Assembly: GCA_904373265.1 (NCBI GenBank)
Contig: CAJFEE010000011.1
Span: forward strand, 18,383-82,382
DNA length: 64,000 nt
Direction: 5' to 3'
Source: Candidatus Harrysmithiimonas galli
Lineage (GTDB): Bacteria > Bacillota > Bacilli > CAJFEE01
Shown here one piece after another: positions 1-13,909 of this stretch (the first letter of the stretch is position 1; the number at the start of each line of letters is the position of its first letter). A model generated the notes under the pieces. That model saw only the letters and a list, made by a program, of their open reading frames with translations. It was not told where the DNA came from and made no database searches. A program made the translations under genes and the position numbers.

Positions 1-185
1 AAAGCTACATATCCTCCTCGATCGCTCCAATTCACAAGGTATAACCCATCTACTCCACCTAAACCTCTTATTTTTTCTATTGTTACTGAGTCACTGACAT
101 ATCCGGCTTCGGCACTTTCGATACTCCAGTTTACAATAGAAAATACGATTGCAAAACCTAATAACGTTGCAATAATTTTTCTCAT
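1..185 (-). CDS. Secreted protein of unknown function, N-terminal part only (runs off the left edge)
   Basis: Not in the ORF track; reverse complement from 185 reads MRKIIATLLGFAIVFSIVNWSIESAEAGYVSDSVTIEKIRGLGGVDGLY... with a signal peptide and an upstream GAGAGGAG RBS; open to the window edge. Confidence 0.7.
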   Translation of the reverse strand, partial: MRKIIATLLGFAIVFSIVNWSIESAEAGYVSDSVTIEKIRGLGGVDGLYLVNWSDRGGYVA

Positions 186-334
186 AAAAGCACTCCTCTC
201 ATAAATATGCTAAATATTTATTTTTACACATTTATGTAGAAATCCTTCTAAAAAATTTAAAAAATGCTAGGTGAAAACAAAATACCCAAAATAAGAAAAC
301 ATTAAAGTATTATATCTTTACAAGATAACACTTT

Positions 335-1999
335 TTATTTCATTTTAAAAAATGACAATGTCTCTACATTTTCATTTGCTAGTTTCTCCAAATACTGTGC
401 TTCCTTGGCGACATTCGCTAAAGAAGCATCCCGTGTTTCTACAGATTTTGTAATATCTAATGATGAAGCAGCAACTTCATCCGCTACCTCCGAAACAGTA
501 GCCATAGATGAAACAACCTTTTCTCGTTTTTCATGTAAATCATCAACATGTACAGAAATTTGTGAAATACCATCTGTCATTTTCTGAATTGCACTTTGAA
601 TATCTCCAAATACTCGTTCTGTTTCCTGGAATGAAAGGGTTTGTTTTTCTGAAACTTCTTCTGTTTCAATGACAGTCTTTACAGTTTTTTCCATTTCAGT
701 TCGAATGCTCGCGATTTTTTTCGCAATATCTTGGGTTGCTATATTTGTTTCTTCAGCAAGATCTTTTACTTCACCTGCTACAACAGCAAACCCTCTGCCA
801 ACCTCTCCAGCACGTGAAGCTTCAATTGAAGCATTCAATGCCAAAAGATTGGTTTGATCAGATATACTATTGATGGTATCAACGATTGAAGAAATTTCAT
901 GGATGCGCTCGGTTAATGAAGCAATGCTTTTTTCAATTCGTGAAATATGTGACTTTGTGACCTCTGAAGAGTTTTTCAATACATCCATTTGTCTAGAACC
1001 ATTTTGCACAACCATCTGTACATTTTGGTTTTGATCTGAAATCAGTGTATTGCTATTTGTAACCTTATCAATTGTTTCTGAAAGCTGTTTCATCAATAGA
1101 TGAATATCTTCAATTGTTTTTGCCTGATCCAAAGAACCTTTGGAAATTTCTGTGAAAGAACAAGAAATTTCCTTGCTACCATCCAATACGTCTTGATATA
1201 AAGCATTTAAGTTTTTTGCCACAGAGAACACTTCATTTGAAGATCGATTCAAACATGTGGTCATTTTTTGCAAAGTTTGAATGAGTTGATTTAATTTCCC
1301 TCCCAATACTCCAATTTGATCATTGGAAACAATGGGTATACTTGTATTTAAATGCCCCTGTGCAAGCACACTTACTTTATCTGCCATCTTAATAATTGGT
1401 CTTGCAATTTGATAACGAATCGCAAGATAGCCAACGATACAAATGGTTACACTAAGAATGCCACCAATTAAAGAAACCAACATAATTTTAAAAAGATCTG
1501 CTGTTGCTGTTTGCTCAATTATTTTAGTACTATTGTCTGCTAAGGAAAATAATTCATCACTTTGTTCTACAATATACTGTGCTGCTGTAGCATCCCCATT
1601 TATGAATGCGATCACCTTTTCTTTGAAAAGTTTCCAAGCATCTTCTAGTTGAGAAAACGATTCTAACGCTTTTGTAGGAAGTGCTTCGATATTTTCTTCT
1701 CGATTCCCATTTTTCAAATCTACAAATGTTTGATCATACTGCACGATCAATTCATTCAGCGTTGTCTTGATTTCTTGTTGTTTCTCTCCTTCTGTACTTG
1801 CATAAACCAACGTATATTTTGCAATGCTTTCTGATAATGCACGCTGCAATCCTGCAACATTAATGGTTCCACTTCTTGCTTTTTCATGTTGAAGTTGCAC
1901 TGTTGTATATATACAAACAACAAAACTAATTAAAATCAGCGTTGTAAATAAGATACTAAATTTTTTAGTTAACGATATGTCGAGAAGAAAACTTTTCAT
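335..1999 (-). CDS. Methyl-accepting chemotaxis protein
   Basis: Two TM segments, HAMP region, hallmark signalling hairpin [50 protein letters not shown]. Confidence 0.95.
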   Translation of the reverse strand: MKSFLLDISLTKKFSILFTTLILISFVVCIYTTVQLQHEKARSGTINVAGLQRALSESIAKYTLVYASTEGEKQQEIKTTLNELIVQYDQTFVDLKNGNREENIEALPTKALESFSQLEDAWKLFKEKVIAFINGDATAAQYIVEQSDELFSLADNSTKIIEQTATADLFKIMLVSLIGGILSVTICIVGYLAIRYQIARPIIKMADKVSVLAQGHLNTSIPIVSNDQIGVLGGKLNQLIQTLQKMTTCLNRSSNEVFSVAKNLNALYQDVLDGSKEISCSFTEISKGSLDQAKTIEDIHLLMKQLSETIDKVTNSNTLISDQNQNVQMVVQNGSRQMDVLKNSSEVTKSHISRIEKSIASLTERIHEISSIVDTINSISDQTNLLALNASIEASRAGEVGRGFAVVAGEVKDLAEETNIATQDIAKKIASIRTEMEKTVKTVIETEEVSEKQTLSFQETERVFGDIQSAIQKMTDGISQISVHVDDLHEKREKVVSSMATVSEVADEVAASSLDITKSVETRDASLANVAKEAQYLEKLANENVETLSFFKMK

Positions 2000-2870
2000 C
2001 TTTCAAATGGCTCCTTTATACTATATTTAAAATAATAATTATGTCATTTTATCATAATCAATCAGACTTTAAACTTTATAACGATTTTTGTTAAGAAACT
2101 GTTAAATTATGTATTATTGGACAAGGATTTCTCCTCTGCCTAATTTGTTTTTTCCAATCATTCTCATTCAACTTTCCCGTAAATTTCATGTAAGGATTAT
2201 CCTTTATAAGGAGCCAGCTCAACAAAGTATTAAACGAAGTATTGTGAAAAAGAAAGCTAGGTTTATGCCTGTGGGAAAACATAGTAATCAAAACAAAAGT
2301 TGGCAATTTCTTAAACAATATATTAAAAATTAGATCAAATTTTCAAACATCTGTTTACATTTTCATATTTATTTCGATATAAGCTAATTATAGTTATTAA
2401 TCTAAAAAATAGCAAAAGACATGAACTACTATTTTTATAGAAGAACGAAGCTTTTCTCCCTCAAAAAAGCGAAAAACCATCGTTCTTAAAGATCGCCATA
2501 ACAGTAAGTCATAAATACAATCCTTTTTTCCACACTTTTTTGTCATATTATGATCTTCTTAGCTTCACAATCTGGCTTGAACGAACATCTAACCGATTGA
2601 ATCTTGATTGCAATATTTTATTTGCCAACTTACATTCACATTTTATATGAACGATATCAGCACTATCTTTGATGCTTTCACCTTCTCTTTTTCGTATGAC
2701 CACATAAAAAAGCGAAAAACAGAGGTAACTTACTGATGAAAGGATTTCAGTCTAAAGAAAAGACAAGCGAGGATGAAAAATTTTATACTTGCTTGTTCGT
2801 TTTCTTTCAACACCATTCAGATTTCTCTTTCATTCCAATCGACGAACTATGATTCACAGGTGGATAGAAA

Positions 2871-3479
2871 TTATTGAAACAAATCAAACAGAAAAAATTT
2901 TACTTCGACTTCCTCTTGCTTCTCTTGATCTACTGTCTCTTCTTCCTCAGAAACACTTGAACTGGAAAAATCCAAAAAACAAAGCGGAGGAAACAACACA
3001 CACCACCAATTGGCACCTTTACCCTCACCCAATACAATTTTCAAAGCCTCATATGTTCCTGCTTGATACAAGGTACTTCCATACAATTTGGTTGGAAATT
3101 CTGTTTGCGTCAACTCAATAGTAAAAGGCTGAACCTGGTTTCTTTCTTCCATAATTGTTTCAATAATTTGACGCAGCTCTGGAATTTTATCCTGAATCAC
3201 CTGTGATGCCTCTTCTTTTGTTTCATAGTTTTTAATCCATTCATGAATATCCGCTGCAACTGCATCTCGGATTTTTCTTTTTAATGTTTGATCGGAAATG
3301 GAGTCACTGTTTGCCAAAATCCGTAGCCGAATGGCATCTTCAGGAATCGCATCTTGCGCTGTATATAAATCTTGGGCAGCAGACACATCACGGATTGAAA
3401 AATAGCCATTTGTAGCCAAAAGAAATAGTAAAAATAAAAGAACCCATTTTGTTTTTCGCTTTAATTGATACATATTCAA
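2871..3479 (-). CDS. spoIIR: Stage II sporulation protein R
   Basis: N-terminal signal plus IPEDAIRLRILANSDSISDQTLKRKIRDAV typical of SpoIIR; adjacent to prmC-prfA as in Bacillus. Confidence 0.9.
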   Translation of the reverse strand: MNMYQLKRKTKWVLLFLLFLLATNGYFSIRDVSAAQDLYTAQDAIPEDAIRLRILANSDSISDQTLKRKIRDAVAADIHEWIKNYETKEEASQVIQDKIPELRQIIETIMEERNQVQPFTIELTQTEFPTKLYGSTLYQAGTYEALKIVLGEGKGANWWCVLFPPLCFLDFSSSSVSEEEETVDQEKQEEVEVKFFLFDLFQ

Positions 3480-3610
3480 TTCCCCTTTGCTTTCTTTTCT
3501 TATCCAGCAGTATAGACAAAAGGAGAATCTTTTAAACTATTTTTTTCAAAAATAAAAATGTCAGCAACATAAATAAAGATAGACCGAGTCGCCATAAGCG
3601 ATGTCTACCT

Positions 3611-4489
3611 TTAAGATTCGGATAAAAAACCATAGGTCATGCGGTCTTTCCCATTTATATCAAAAACCACTTCGGTTTGAATACTTGGATACACCTTTTT
3701 CATCAATTGGCATACTAAAGCAGCCTGTCCGGTGCCAACTTCAAAAGCAAGCATCCCATTTACCTGCAAATATTTTGGACTTTCAGAAATAATTTTCTCA
3801 TAAAAATCCAGCCCGCTCTCGCCACCATTTAACGCATGCATCGGCTCATGCAACCGGACAATTTCATCCAGTGCTTCACAATCTGCCTGCGGAATATAAG
3901 GGGGATTAGAAACAATAATATCCAGATTCTTTGTATTAGCGGGCAAAGCTTCAAAAAGATCCCCTTTATAGAATTGAAGGTTTGCGCCGAGTTTGGCTGC
4001 ATTTTGTTTGGCAATCTGAAGTGCACCTACCGAAATATCTGATGCCAAAACTTTCAACCTTGGATGCTCCAACGCCAAAGTGATTCCAATAATTCCACTG
4101 CCAGTTCCTATATCTAATAGCCGTAAAGACTTGTGATTGGGAAAATGACGGTTAAATCGCTGTAAAAGACCAGCTACCAGCTCTTCTGTTTCAGGGCGTG
4201 GTATGAGCACTTCTGGTGTTACCCAAAATTTTCGACCATAAAAAATTTCATACCCACAAATATACTGAATTGGCTCACCTGCTGCATGACGTCTAACAGC
4301 GGATTCAAATTGCTTTTTGGTAACTGATGGCATTTCATCACGAAGCCGCAAAGCTAAGTCGGTTTGCGTCCAATTTAACAAACGACGCAGCAAGTACGCA
4401 GCCGCTGACTCTTCACGACGATAATTTTTTAAAAAAGTGGAAGCCCAAAACAAGACTTCTGCATATGTCTTTTTATACATATTCTCCAT
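3611..4489 (-). CDS. prmC: Peptide chain release factor N5-glutamine methyltransferase
   Basis: [32 protein letters not shown] motifs; start set at MENMYKKT. Confidence 0.93.
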   Translation of the reverse strand: MENMYKKTYAEVLFWASTFLKNYRREESAAAYLLRRLLNWTQTDLALRLRDEMPSVTKKQFESAVRRHAAGEPIQYICGYEIFYGRKFWVTPEVLIPRPETEELVAGLLQRFNRHFPNHKSLRLLDIGTGSGIIGITLALEHPRLKVLASDISVGALQIAKQNAAKLGANLQFYKGDLFEALPANTKNLDIIVSNPPYIPQADCEALDEIVRLHEPMHALNGGESGLDFYEKIISESPKYLQVNGMLAFEVGTGQAALVCQLMKKVYPSIQTEVVFDINGKDRMTYGFLSES

Positions 4490-5558
4490 CAGAACCCATA
4501 CGTTTGGCTTGATCATCGAGCACCAATGCATCGACAATCTCATCAATTTTACCAGTTAAGATCGTATCCAACTTTTGAATGGTTAAACCAATGCGGTGAT
4601 CCGTTACACGATTTTGTGGAAAATTATAAGTACGGATTCGTTCAGAACGGTCACCCGTTCCAACTGCATTCTTTCGATTAGAGTCATATTCATTTTGCGC
4701 TTCTTGCTGGACTTTATCATAAATTCGAGCTCGCAATACCTTCATCGCTTTTTCCTTATTTTTGATTTGCGATTTTTCGTCTTGGCAGGATACAACAGTT
4801 CCGGTTGGAATATGCGTCAAACGAACAGCTGATTTTGTTGTATTAACAGATTGCCCGCCAGGACCAGACGAGCAAAACGTATCTACACGAATATCATTTT
4901 CGTTCAACTCAATTTCAACTTCCTCTGCCTCTGGCAATACAGCAACGGTTGCAGTCGAGGTATGAATCCGACCACCCGATTCGGTCTCTGGTACACGTTG
5001 TACCCGATGTGCACCATTTTCAAACTTCAACTTAGAATAAGCACCTTTTCCATTAATCATAAAAATAATCTCTTTAAAACCACCCAGACCCGTTGGATTC
5101 GATTCAATCACTTCTGACTTCCATCCTTGCGCTTCGGCGTATCGGCTATACATTCGATATAAATCCCCAGCAAACAATGCCGCCTCATCACCACCAGCTG
5201 CTCCGCGGATTTCAACAATCACGTTTTTATCATCGTTGGGATCTTTAGGCAAGAGCAAGATCTTTAATTCTTCTTTGAGTAATTCGGCTTGTGTTTCCAA
5301 ATCATTGACCTCTTCTTTCACCATTTCCCGCATTTCTGTATCCAACTTTTCATCCAACATAGATTTTGCATCTAAAAGCTGCTGGGCAATCGTTTTATAC
5401 TGACGATAAGTTTCCACGGTTAATTGAATATCCGATTGCTCCTTAGAGTATTCACGCAGTTTTTTCGGATCATTGACAATATCTGGATCACTTAACCATG
5501 TATTTAATTGTTCATAACGATCCTCAACTGCCTGCAAACGATTCAACATCTTATTCAC
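4473..5558 (-). CDS. prfA: Peptide chain release factor 1
   Basis: GGQ motif ([24 protein letters not shown]), full-length RF1. Confidence 0.97.
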   Translation of the reverse strand: MNKMLNRLQAVEDRYEQLNTWLSDPDIVNDPKKLREYSKEQSDIQLTVETYRQYKTIAQQLLDAKSMLDEKLDTEMREMVKEEVNDLETQAELLKEELKILLLPKDPNDDKNVIVEIRGAAGGDEAALFAGDLYRMYSRYAEAQGWKSEVIESNPTGLGGFKEIIFMINGKGAYSKLKFENGAHRVQRVPETESGGRIHTSTATVAVLPEAEEVEIELNENDIRVDTFCSSGPGGQSVNTTKSAVRLTHIPTGTVVSCQDEKSQIKNKEKAMKVLRARIYDKVQQEAQNEYDSNRKNAVGTGDRSERIRTYNFPQNRVTDHRIGLTIQKLDTILTGKIDEIVDALVLDDQAKRMGSDGEYV

Positions 5559-5623
5559 CTCTTTTTTCTTTCCAAGCTTTGAAATTTTCTATGATAGAAT
5601 AGCTAATTTGACTTATTTTTATC

Positions 5624-6208
5624 TCATTCAGGCCGTCCAGGCACTTCATGACAATTACGGCATCTCGCTTCATAGTGCTCTGTTGCACCAACCAAAATAA
5701 TCGGGTCCTCATAATGAGCTGGCAACCCGTCAAGCAGACGCTGTGTACGACTGGCATCCCGCCCACAACGTTGACAAACAGCATGCAGCTTCGTTACTTT
5801 TTCACTGATGGCCATCAAGTCAGGGACACAACCAAACGGTTCACCACGAAAATCTTGATCCAACCCAGCTAGCACCACACGAAACCCATAGTCAGCAAGC
5901 TGCGAAACCACCTGTACAAGATCTGAAGAAAAAAACTGCACTTCATCAATGGCCACCATATCATAATTCATCGTAACATGCTCCAAAATAGCTGCTTCAT
6001 GTGTGATTGGTGTTGCATCAACTGTCTTGCCGCTATGCGATACGACTTCACGTGCTTTGTAACGATTGTCAATAGCTGGCTTAAACACCATTACCTTTTG
6101 CTTTGCCAATCGGGCGCGCTGAATTTCCCAAATCAACGCCTCAGATTTCCCTGAAAACATCGAACCGCAAATCAGTTCAATTCGACCATATCTTTTACTT
6201 TCATACAT
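5624..6208 (-). CDS. tdk: Thymidine kinase
   Basis: [13 protein letters not shown]-loop, DEVQFF, zinc-binding cysteines. Confidence 0.95.
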   Translation of the reverse strand: MYESKRYGRIELICGSMFSGKSEALIWEIQRARLAKQKVMVFKPAIDNRYKAREVVSHSGKTVDATPITHEAAILEHVTMNYDMVAIDEVQFFSSDLVQVVSQLADYGFRVVLAGLDQDFRGEPFGCVPDLMAISEKVTKLHAVCQRCGRDASRTQRLLDGLPAHYEDPIILVGATEHYEARCRNCHEVPGRPE

Positions 6209-6236
6209 ATGCTTAGCTCCTCAACCTGCAAAAAGA

Positions 6237-6264
6237 AAACAGGCAAGAATTTCCCTGCCTGTTT
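6237..6264 (-). terminator. Rho-independent terminator downstream of rpmE
   Basis: 9-bp perfect stem AAACAGGCA/TGCCTGTTT, followed on the minus strand by TCTTTTTG. Confidence 0.75.
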
Positions 6265-6276
6265 ATTTGATTCAAA

Positions 6277-6477
6277 TTATTTAAGACCGTATTTTTTATT
6301 GAAACGATCCACACGACCTGCTGCAGTCGCAAACTTTTGACGTCCTGTATAAAATGGATGGCATGCAGAACATACCTCAACTTTAATTTCTTCTTTTACA
6401 GAACCTGTTTCAAATTCGTTACCACATGCACATTTTACAGTCGCTGTTTTGTAATTTGGATGAATTCCCTGCTTCAT
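6277..6477 (-). CDS. rpmE: 50S ribosomal protein L31, zinc-binding (C+) type
   Basis: [26 protein letters not shown]...[17 protein letters not shown]. Confidence 0.95.
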   Translation of the reverse strand: MKQGIHPNYKTATVKCACGNEFETGSVKEEIKVEVCSACHPFYTGRQKFATAAGRVDRFNKKYGLK

Positions 6478-7013
6478 ATATTCTTTTCAACTCCTTCCGC
6501 CCTAAACCATTGATTCGGTTTAGAATAAGTGTTGGATTTGTCATAGACACATGAAAGCATTATAACAATTAAAAAATAAAATTGCAAGCCACCAACAATA
6601 CAATTCCAAAAAGTTTTTCATCCAAAGAAAGATCAGGTACACAATGTGAAAGCCTTATTGATACTAAACAAACTTACTACTTTTTTCTAGAGAACACTTC
6701 AATGGTATAGAATCAAAAAAATAAACAGCTCCATTGATTATGTCAAAAGCAAAAATCAGAGAACTTCCTTCACTTTTTAACTTCTGTAAGCTTTGATTGA
6801 ACAATTACTCAATCACTGTTTACACCTACTTTCTATCGAAATTGCATGGTAGATTTAACAATGTATAGCCTTTACTCACATCATGTACAAATCATATGCG
6901 TAAGCAGCATCTTTCATTCTTCATCCTCTATACTTTTCTATTCATTAAACAATCTATAATCATCAAAATATGTAGATCCTTAATATAAGATCATAAAGAT
7001 AAAGACCTTCATT

Positions 7014-8300
7014 CTATTTTTTCAGATCTAAAGTCTGTAAAAATTCTTCGTTTGTTTTTGCATTTTTCAATGCACGTAAAAACTTTTCTGTGAAATCTGA
7101 GCTATCGCTCATTGTTTTGCGAACACCCCAAAGTTTCTCTAACTGATCCTTATCCAATAAAAGCTCCTCCTTACGGGTACCTGAACGACGAATATCAATC
7201 GCTGGAAAAATACGACGTTCTGCTAAAGAACGGTCCAGATGCAGCTCCATGTTACCCGTTCCCTTAAACTCTTCATAAATGACATCATCCATCCGAGAAC
7301 CTGTATCCACTAGAGCCGTTGCCAAAATGGTTAGACTGCCACCTTCTTCAATATTTCGTGCCGCACCAAAAAAACGTTTTGGACGATGAAACGCAGCCGG
7401 ATCAATACCCCCAGATAATGTACGCCCACTTGGGGGAATAATGAGATTATAGGCACGAGCCAGACGTGTAATGCTATCCATCAAAATAATCACATCTTTT
7501 TTATGTTCAACCAAACGCATCGCACGCTCCAACACAAGTTCTGCCACCCGCACATGATTTTCTGGTAAATTATCGAAAGTTGAACTGACAACATCCGCTT
7601 TAATAGAGCGCTCAATATCTGTCACTTCCTCTGGGCGCTCATCAATTAATAGTACAATGAGCTCCGCTTTGGGATAGTTACAGGTAATACTGTTGGCTAT
7701 TTCCTTTAATAAATTGGTTTTACCTGCTTTTGGTGGTGCAACAATTAATCCACGCTGACCGAAACCAACTGGAGCCAACATATCAATAACACGGGTGGAT
7801 AGTGGATACAGCCCTCTTTCCAGTTTCATTTGACGATTTGGGTACAATGCGGTAAGTCCCGGAAAATGCACCCGTTCCTTTGCAAGCTCTGGATTTTCTC
7901 CATTGACTGCCGCAATTTGTAAAAGTCCATGATACCGTTCATTATCCTTTGGTGGACGAACCTTTCCATACACCTTATCCCCATTTCGCAAATCAAAGCG
8001 TCGAATTTGTGAAGCAGAAATATAAATATCACCAGAACTCGGAGAATAATTCAATGTGCGTAAAAATCCATAACCTTCTGACTGAATAATATCTAGAACA
8101 CCTTCCATATAAAAATGATTTTCATCTGCATCTGGATTTGGTCTCTCAGAAATCTCTGCGCTCTCCTCTTTAATAATTGACACAATCAGCTCTTTTTTGG
8201 TCAATTTACTATAATATGAAATTTTATATTTTCGAGCAAGCTCATATAACTGTTTTAAAGTCATATTCTCCAGCTCTTCCATTCGGACTTGTTTTGACAT
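7014..8300 (-). CDS. rho: Transcription termination factor Rho
   Basis: Rho N-terminal domain, [19 protein letters not shown] Walker [14 protein letters not shown]. Confidence 0.97.
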   Translation of the reverse strand: MSKQVRMEELENMTLKQLYELARKYKISYYSKLTKKELIVSIIKEESAEISERPNPDADENHFYMEGVLDIIQSEGYGFLRTLNYSPSSGDIYISASQIRRFDLRNGDKVYGKVRPPKDNERYHGLLQIAAVNGENPELAKERVHFPGLTALYPNRQMKLERGLYPLSTRVIDMLAPVGFGQRGLIVAPPKAGKTNLLKEIANSITCNYPKAELIVLLIDERPEEVTDIERSIKADVVSSTFDNLPENHVRVAELVLERAMRLVEHKKDVIILMDSITRLARAYNLIIPPSGRTLSGGIDPAAFHRPKRFFGAARNIEEGGSLTILATALVDTGSRMDDVIYEEFKGTGNMELHLDRSLAERRIFPAIDIRRSGTRKEELLLDKDQLEKLWGVRKTMSDSSDFTEKFLRALKNAKTNEEFLQTLDLKK

Positions 8301-9372
8301 AAATTCACCAACATTCCTTTTTTTATTTTCTACCATTCATTTCATTTGAGTATTCATCGATTTTATAGGTTAAACGAATATTTAAAATATTAAATTTTAT
8401 TTTTGTATGGTCAATAAACTTACTTTTATATATGAAGTAAAAATCGAAAGGTTATTGATCGAACGAAGAAGCGGTCAGAGGCATATCACAAAAACAAAAT
8501 GCTGAAATCATTTTTAAAGTATATAATATTATTGTACAGCATTTCCGCATAAAAAATAAAGCATACATTCTAAATGTGAAAAAAACTATGTAGCTATATG
8601 CACAAATCTACGAAGACTGATTACACAATCAAATCTCTTGGAAGCTTTAGGGAGTGGAGTATACTCAATAGATTATCCCGTATATTATTTGATGTTTAAT
8701 CTATGGTACATTTTATTTCTTTACAGTTATTGCCTTTTGCAAAAACAACCTAAAGGTTTACCATAGTTTATTTTAATGAATTTTATCAGACAAAAGTGAT
8801 GTGGTGATCTTTTACAATGCAAAATGATAAGCACTTTCGATCTATTTTATACATAGGGAATTTACATGCTCTATTCTTCTCCTCTACTACAGATGAAACC
8901 ACCTATTTATGAAAAAATATAACCATTGGCAAAAAATCCCACATATATCTTGAAAAATGTTTTGAAATCATAAAATGAATGCCAAAATCCTGGTTGACAC
9001 TGGTTCGGTTATAAATATTAAGAAAACAAAGTTCTTCTTAAAATTACATTCTTTTTATAAACAGAGCAGATCAATCATAAAAAAAGTGCACAAACCTTTA
9101 AGGTTATTGAGAACAGGATAAAGATGTTCATACAAATAAAGAAGAAATGATTTCTTAACTTGTTCACTTTGAATTTTCAAGGAGATTATAATGGATATAA
9201 AAATATATGCGATAGCACGGATTTAGCAAAGTATAACAAGAAATAAATCACTCTTCAAAAATAAGTATCTTCATCTCTGCCTTGGTATAACTTATACAAA
9301 ATCTTTTGTCAACTCAACTGTCCTATTGTATAGTCTACCATCTGATTTACCCAATGCAATTCCTTTCACAAA

Positions 9373-10335
9373 TTATTTTAATCTCGCCAATTTCCCTTGA
9401 AAATTATGCGTTCCTTCAATAAAGCGCACCGTACCCGTTTTGGCACGCATTACAACAGACGAAGTAGTCGCTTTCTTTCCTTTAAATTGTACACCCTTTA
9501 ACAATTCTCCATCTGTAATTCCGGTTGCCGCAAAAATCGCATCATCACCCTTAACCAAATCATCCATATAGAGTACCTTGTTTACATCATCAATCCCCAT
9601 TTTTTTACAACGTTGTACTTCTTTTTCTGTTTCGGGTTTCAATCGTCCCTGAAATTCACCACCAAGACATTTTAAGGCGACCGCTGTGATAACTCCTTCA
9701 GGTGCACCACCTATTCCAAACATAATATCAATTCCAGTTTCATCAAAACATGTGTTGATTCCTGCTGCCAAATCACCATCTGTAATCAGTTTAATTCGCG
9801 CACCAGCTTCTCGAATTTCTTGAATCATCCATGCATGGCGTTCACGATCTAAAATGGTTACCAAAACATCAGAAATCTCTTTGTTTTTCGCTTTTGCAAC
9901 AGCTTTTAAATTATCAGTTATGGAAGCGTTAATATCAATACAACCAACACATTCTGGACCAACTGCAATTTTTTCCATATACATATCTGGTGCATGCAAA
10001 AGATTTCCACGATCGGCAACAGCAAGTACAGCAATTGAATTCCATCCACCTTTTGCTACAAGATTCGTTCCTTCCACTGGGTCAACTGCAATATCAACCA
10101 TAGGACCTTTACCCGTTCCTAATTTCTCTCCGATATAAAGCATCGGTGCTTCATCCATTTCTCCTTCACCGATCACGACAATTCCTTCCATTGGGATGGT
10201 GTCAAACATTTTTCGCATCGCCTCAGTTGCAGCATGATCTGCCTCATTTTTCATACCACGTCCAACCCATCTAGCAGACGACAAAGCCGCAAGCTCTGTC
10301 ACACGAACAAGCTCCATTGATAAACTTCTTTCCAT
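9373..10335 (-). CDS. glpX: Class II fructose-1,6-bisphosphatase
   Basis: GlpX family signature [16 protein letters not shown] and DPVEGTNL; syntenic with rho/murA. Confidence 0.95.
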   Translation of the reverse strand: MERSLSMELVRVTELAALSSARWVGRGMKNEADHAATEAMRKMFDTIPMEGIVVIGEGEMDEAPMLYIGEKLGTGKGPMVDIAVDPVEGTNLVAKGGWNSIAVLAVADRGNLLHAPDMYMEKIAVGPECVGCIDINASITDNLKAVAKAKNKEISDVLVTILDRERHAWMIQEIREAGARIKLITDGDLAAGINTCFDETGIDIMFGIGGAPEGVITAVALKCLGGEFQGRLKPETEKEVQRCKKMGIDDVNKVLYMDDLVKGDDAIFAATGITDGELLKGVQFKGKKATTSSVVMRAKTGTVRFIEGTHNFQGKLARLK

Positions 10336-10372
10336 CTGATTTCCCCTCCAAAATTTATATTTTTTCTTTATT

Positions 10373-11662
10373 TCAGCTCTGCTTCAATATTTCTGCTTCC
10401 TCTGGTGTAATGTTTTCACGCCAAATTCTCGCTCCAAGTGCACACAGCTTCGGTCCAATTTCCTCATATCCCCGATCAATATGCTCTACATTAAAAATTT
10501 CTGTCGTACCTTCCGCCATCAAACCAGCGACAACAAGAGCCGCACCAGCTCTTAAATCTGTGGCACGAACCTTTGTTCCCTGTAAATGTGTTGGACCATT
10601 GACAAATGCATTCATTCCCTTTACCTTTACATCTGCACCCATACGGGCTAACTCATCAATATGTTTAAAGCGGGCATTGTAAATGGTATCTGTCACGATG
10701 CCATTGCCCTTGGCTTTCGTCAACAAAGCTGTAAACGGCTGCTGCAAATCAGTAGGAAAACCAGGATATACAAGACTTTTAATATCAACCATTTTCAGAT
10801 CTTCTTTACCATAAACAACAATGCGCTCATCATCCTCAATCTCAATCCGAACGCCCATTTCCCGCAGCTTTGCAATAACCGATTCTAAATGATAAGGAAT
10901 TACATTATCAACAACCACTCTTCCACCACAAGCCGCACCGATAATCATATATGTACCTGCTTCAATTCGATCTGGAATAATCGTATGATTACACCCTTTT
11001 AAAACATTTACACCTTCAATTCGGATTACATCTGTACCTGCTCCCTTAATCTTTGCACCCATATTGTTTAAAAATGTTGCAACATCAATAATTTCCGGTT
11101 CCTTTGCTGCATTTTCAATAATGGTTTGACCTTTGGCATATACGGCTGCGAACATAATATTAATCGTCGCACCAACGCTGACAACGTCCAGATAAATTCG
11201 AGCACCAACCAGCTCTTTTGCACGTAAATAAATGGCACCATGCTCATTTGTAACCTTAGCGCCTAAAGCTTCAAATCCCTTAATATGTTGATCAATCGGA
11301 CGTGGTCCCAAATAACATCCTCCTGGCAATCCGACAACCGCACTTTTAAAGCGCCCTAGCATTGCACCCATTAAATAATAGGAAGCACGTAAAGACTTCA
11401 CTCTGCCATTAGGCAAAGGCATATTGACCATATTGATTGGATTTACAGAAAAAACTTCATTTTCAAATGTGACTATGCCGCCAATTTCCTCCAATAAATC
11501 TTTTAACTGATATACGTCTGAAATATTGGGAATTCCTTCAATCATAACAGACTCTTTTGCCAAAATTGTCGCAGGAATCAGCGCAACCGCACTGTTTTTT
11601 GCACCACTGATTCGAACCGTCCCGTTTAATTGATGTCCACCTTCTATTTTTAGTTTTGCCAT
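10373..11662 (-). CDS. murA: UDP-N-acetylglucosamine 1-carboxyvinyltransferase
   Basis: [39 protein letters not shown]. Confidence 0.95.
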   Translation of the reverse strand: MAKLKIEGGHQLNGTVRISGAKNSAVALIPATILAKESVMIEGIPNISDVYQLKDLLEEIGGIVTFENEVFSVNPINMVNMPLPNGRVKSLRASYYLMGAMLGRFKSAVVGLPGGCYLGPRPIDQHIKGFEALGAKVTNEHGAIYLRAKELVGARIYLDVVSVGATINIMFAAVYAKGQTIIENAAKEPEIIDVATFLNNMGAKIKGAGTDVIRIEGVNVLKGCNHTIIPDRIEAGTYMIIGAACGGRVVVDNVIPYHLESVIAKLREMGVRIEIEDDERIVVYGKEDLKMVDIKSLVYPGFPTDLQQPFTALLTKAKGNGIVTDTIYNARFKHIDELARMGADVKVKGMNAFVNGPTHLQGTKVRATDLRAGAALVVAGLMAEGTTEIFNVEHIDRGYEEIGPKLCALGARIWRENITPEEAEILKQS

Positions 11663-11721
11663 GAAAAACGCCCTTTCTCGTGGATCTTTATCGGGAATAT
11701 CCCATAATTTTTATCGAATGA

Positions 11722-12366
11722 TCAGTCCTTTTTTGACCAATCTGCCAAAAACTTTTCAATCCCTTGTTCAGTCAGCGGATGATGAATCATTTGCTCAAAC
11801 ACTTTATATGGAATCGTTGCAATATGCGCACCACTTAAGGCCGCTTGTGTTACATGCATTGGATGTCGGATTGAAGCCGCAATAATTTTGGTTTGAATAC
11901 GATGGATAGAGAAAATGGAAGCAATTTCTGATATCAAAGTCATTCCTTCCTGACCGATATCATCTAAACGTCCTACAAACGGAGATACAAATGTTGCACC
12001 TGCACGTGCAGCCAGCAATGCCTGATTCGCTGAGAAAATTAAGGTTACATTGGTCTGAATGTTCATCTGTGAAAATTGTCTCACAGCCGCCAACCCTTCT
12101 GCTGTCATTGGGACTTTAATCGTTACATTGAGATGGATAGCCGCCAACTTTTTTCCTTCTTCCACCATACCCGCAGCATCAAGTGAAAGTACTTCGGCAC
12201 TGATCGGACCATCAATCACTTCTGTAATTTCCTGAATTCTATCCTCAAAGGTAACATTTTTTTCTTTTGCCACCAATGATGGATTGGTTGTTACACCTGA
12301 AATAAAACCTAAACGATATGCTTGCTTAATCTCGTCTAAATTTGCCGTATCAATAAAAAACTCCAC
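11722..12366 (-). CDS. Fructose-6-phosphate aldolase / transaldolase-like (TalC/Fsa) family
   Basis: [47 protein letters not shown]. Confidence 0.93.
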   Translation of the reverse strand: MEFFIDTANLDEIKQAYRLGFISGVTTNPSLVAKEKNVTFEDRIQEITEVIDGPISAEVLSLDAAGMVEEGKKLAAIHLNVTIKVPMTAEGLAAVRQFSQMNIQTNVTLIFSANQALLAARAGATFVSPFVGRLDDIGQEGMTLISEIASIFSIHRIQTKIIAASIRHPMHVTQAALSGAHIATIPYKVFEQMIHHPLTEQGIEKFLADWSKKD

Positions 12367-12908
12367 AACTTCGCACTCCTTTTTATGTATAACAGATTTC
12401 TGGTAAATTGTATAACCTGTTTTTCTATTGTATATCGTAAAAGCTATGACTGTCCATTGTATTTATGATCTGAAAAACCACGAAATGAAAATAGCTCCTC
12501 TATTCCATTCAAATAAAAATAGTATTTCCACTGCTATAAATAAACAAATGCTTTCTAAAGCTGGTTGTCAATCGCTCATACAGAATCAAAAAGATTGTTC
12601 AAAAACAAAATACATCCACGCATCATCTTTACAGATCAAACCGAAAAAATAAAAGTCCCGGGCTTTTGATTTGTTCTTTGCGTACAATTTGCTTATACAT
12701 GTGTATGCATCTATGAGCATTATTTATAAGAAAAACAAATCCATTCCTTATTTCTCTCTTATAAACAACACATCAAGGCACCACACAATCACAAATCTTT
12801 TCAAGCTTCGAGACCTTTATCCTTTGTGTAACACGACCTCACCTATTAAAACAATATGTTTTGGATTCATTTGGCTCCGAAAATCATTTTACTTTTATTT
12901 GCCAGTCT

Positions 12909-13775
12909 TTATGCTTTACCGTTTGAACCAAACTCACGAATTTTCTTTTTCACTGTTTCTTTGATCATTTCACGACCAGGACCCAGATATTTACGTGGAT
13001 CATATACTTTATCATCTTTTGCCAAAATCTCACGAACTACTTTTGTAAACTCAATCTGATTCTCTGTATTTACATTAATTTTTGCTGTCCCAAGAGAAAT
13101 GGCTCTTTTAATATCTTTCTCTGGAATTCCTGTACCACCATGCAGCACCAAAGGCAAACCCGTTTCTTTCCCAATTTGTTCCATGCGATCAAAACCCAAT
13201 TTTGGCTCACCTTTATACGGACCATGTACAGAGCCAAGTGCTGGAGCCAATGTATCAATATGTGTTTCCTGAACCAGCTTCATACATTCCTCAGGAACAG
13301 CATACATCGCTTCGGCATCACTAACAATCAGATCATCCTCTTGACCACCGACACGTCCTAGCTCAGCTTCTACAGAGGCATTGACTTTTATAGCTTCGGC
13401 AACCACCGCTTTGGTCATAGCAATATTTTCTTCTAATGGATGGTGTGAACCATCAATCATAACGGATGTAAACCCTCCGTCCAACGCCGCCTTACAGCTT
13501 TCAAATGAAGAACCGTGATCCAAATGAATCGCAACCGGAACCGTAATATGATATTCCTCCATTAAAGCTTTGGTCATGTCCACACACAATCTATAGCCTC
13601 CCATATAGCGTGCAGCACCTTCAGATACACCCAAAATCACAGGGGAGTTTTCCTCTTGTGCAGCTTGTAAAATCGCTTGTGTCCACTCCAAATTATTAAT
13701 GTTAAATTGACCCACTGCATATTTTCCTTCTTTTGCTTTGTTTAACATTTCCTTCATGTTTACCAGTGACATCAT
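12909..13775 (-). CDS. fba: Class II fructose-1,6-bisphosphate aldolase
   Basis: [42 protein letters not shown]. Confidence 0.96.
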   Translation of the reverse strand: MMSLVNMKEMLNKAKEGKYAVGQFNINNLEWTQAILQAAQEENSPVILGVSEGAARYMGGYRLCVDMTKALMEEYHITVPVAIHLDHGSSFESCKAALDGGFTSVMIDGSHHPLEENIAMTKAVVAEAIKVNASVEAELGRVGGQEDDLIVSDAEAMYAVPEECMKLVQETHIDTLAPALGSVHGPYKGEPKLGFDRMEQIGKETGLPLVLHGGTGIPEKDIKRAISLGTAKINVNTENQIEFTKVVREILAKDDKVYDPRKYLGPGREMIKETVKKKIREFGSNGKA

Positions 13776-13909
13776 ACAATCCTCCCATTTGTTGTAAGTC
13801 GTATCAACAGCATTTTATATACCTATCCTCTATTTTTTCTTATTTTTATTTTTGCTTATTGTTCAAATGATATGTCTTTATGATACTGAGTGCAATTTAG
13901 GCGGTTTTT

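Noticed and set aside
2091-2333. Opposed ORFs in the gap between MCP and spoIIR
   Set aside because: Mutually overlapping, low-complexity, no motif; most likely chance ORFs in AT-rich DNA
2500-2720. Minus-strand reading frame VIRKREGESIKDSADIVHIKCECKLANKILQSRFNRLDVRSSQIVKLRRS with a CxC motif
   Set aside because: Short, no clear start codon or RBS; could be a remnant but no family identified
12649-12666. AAAAGTCCCGGGCTTTT as a terminator for fba
   Set aside because: Near-complete palindrome leaves no loop, so the usable stem is too short
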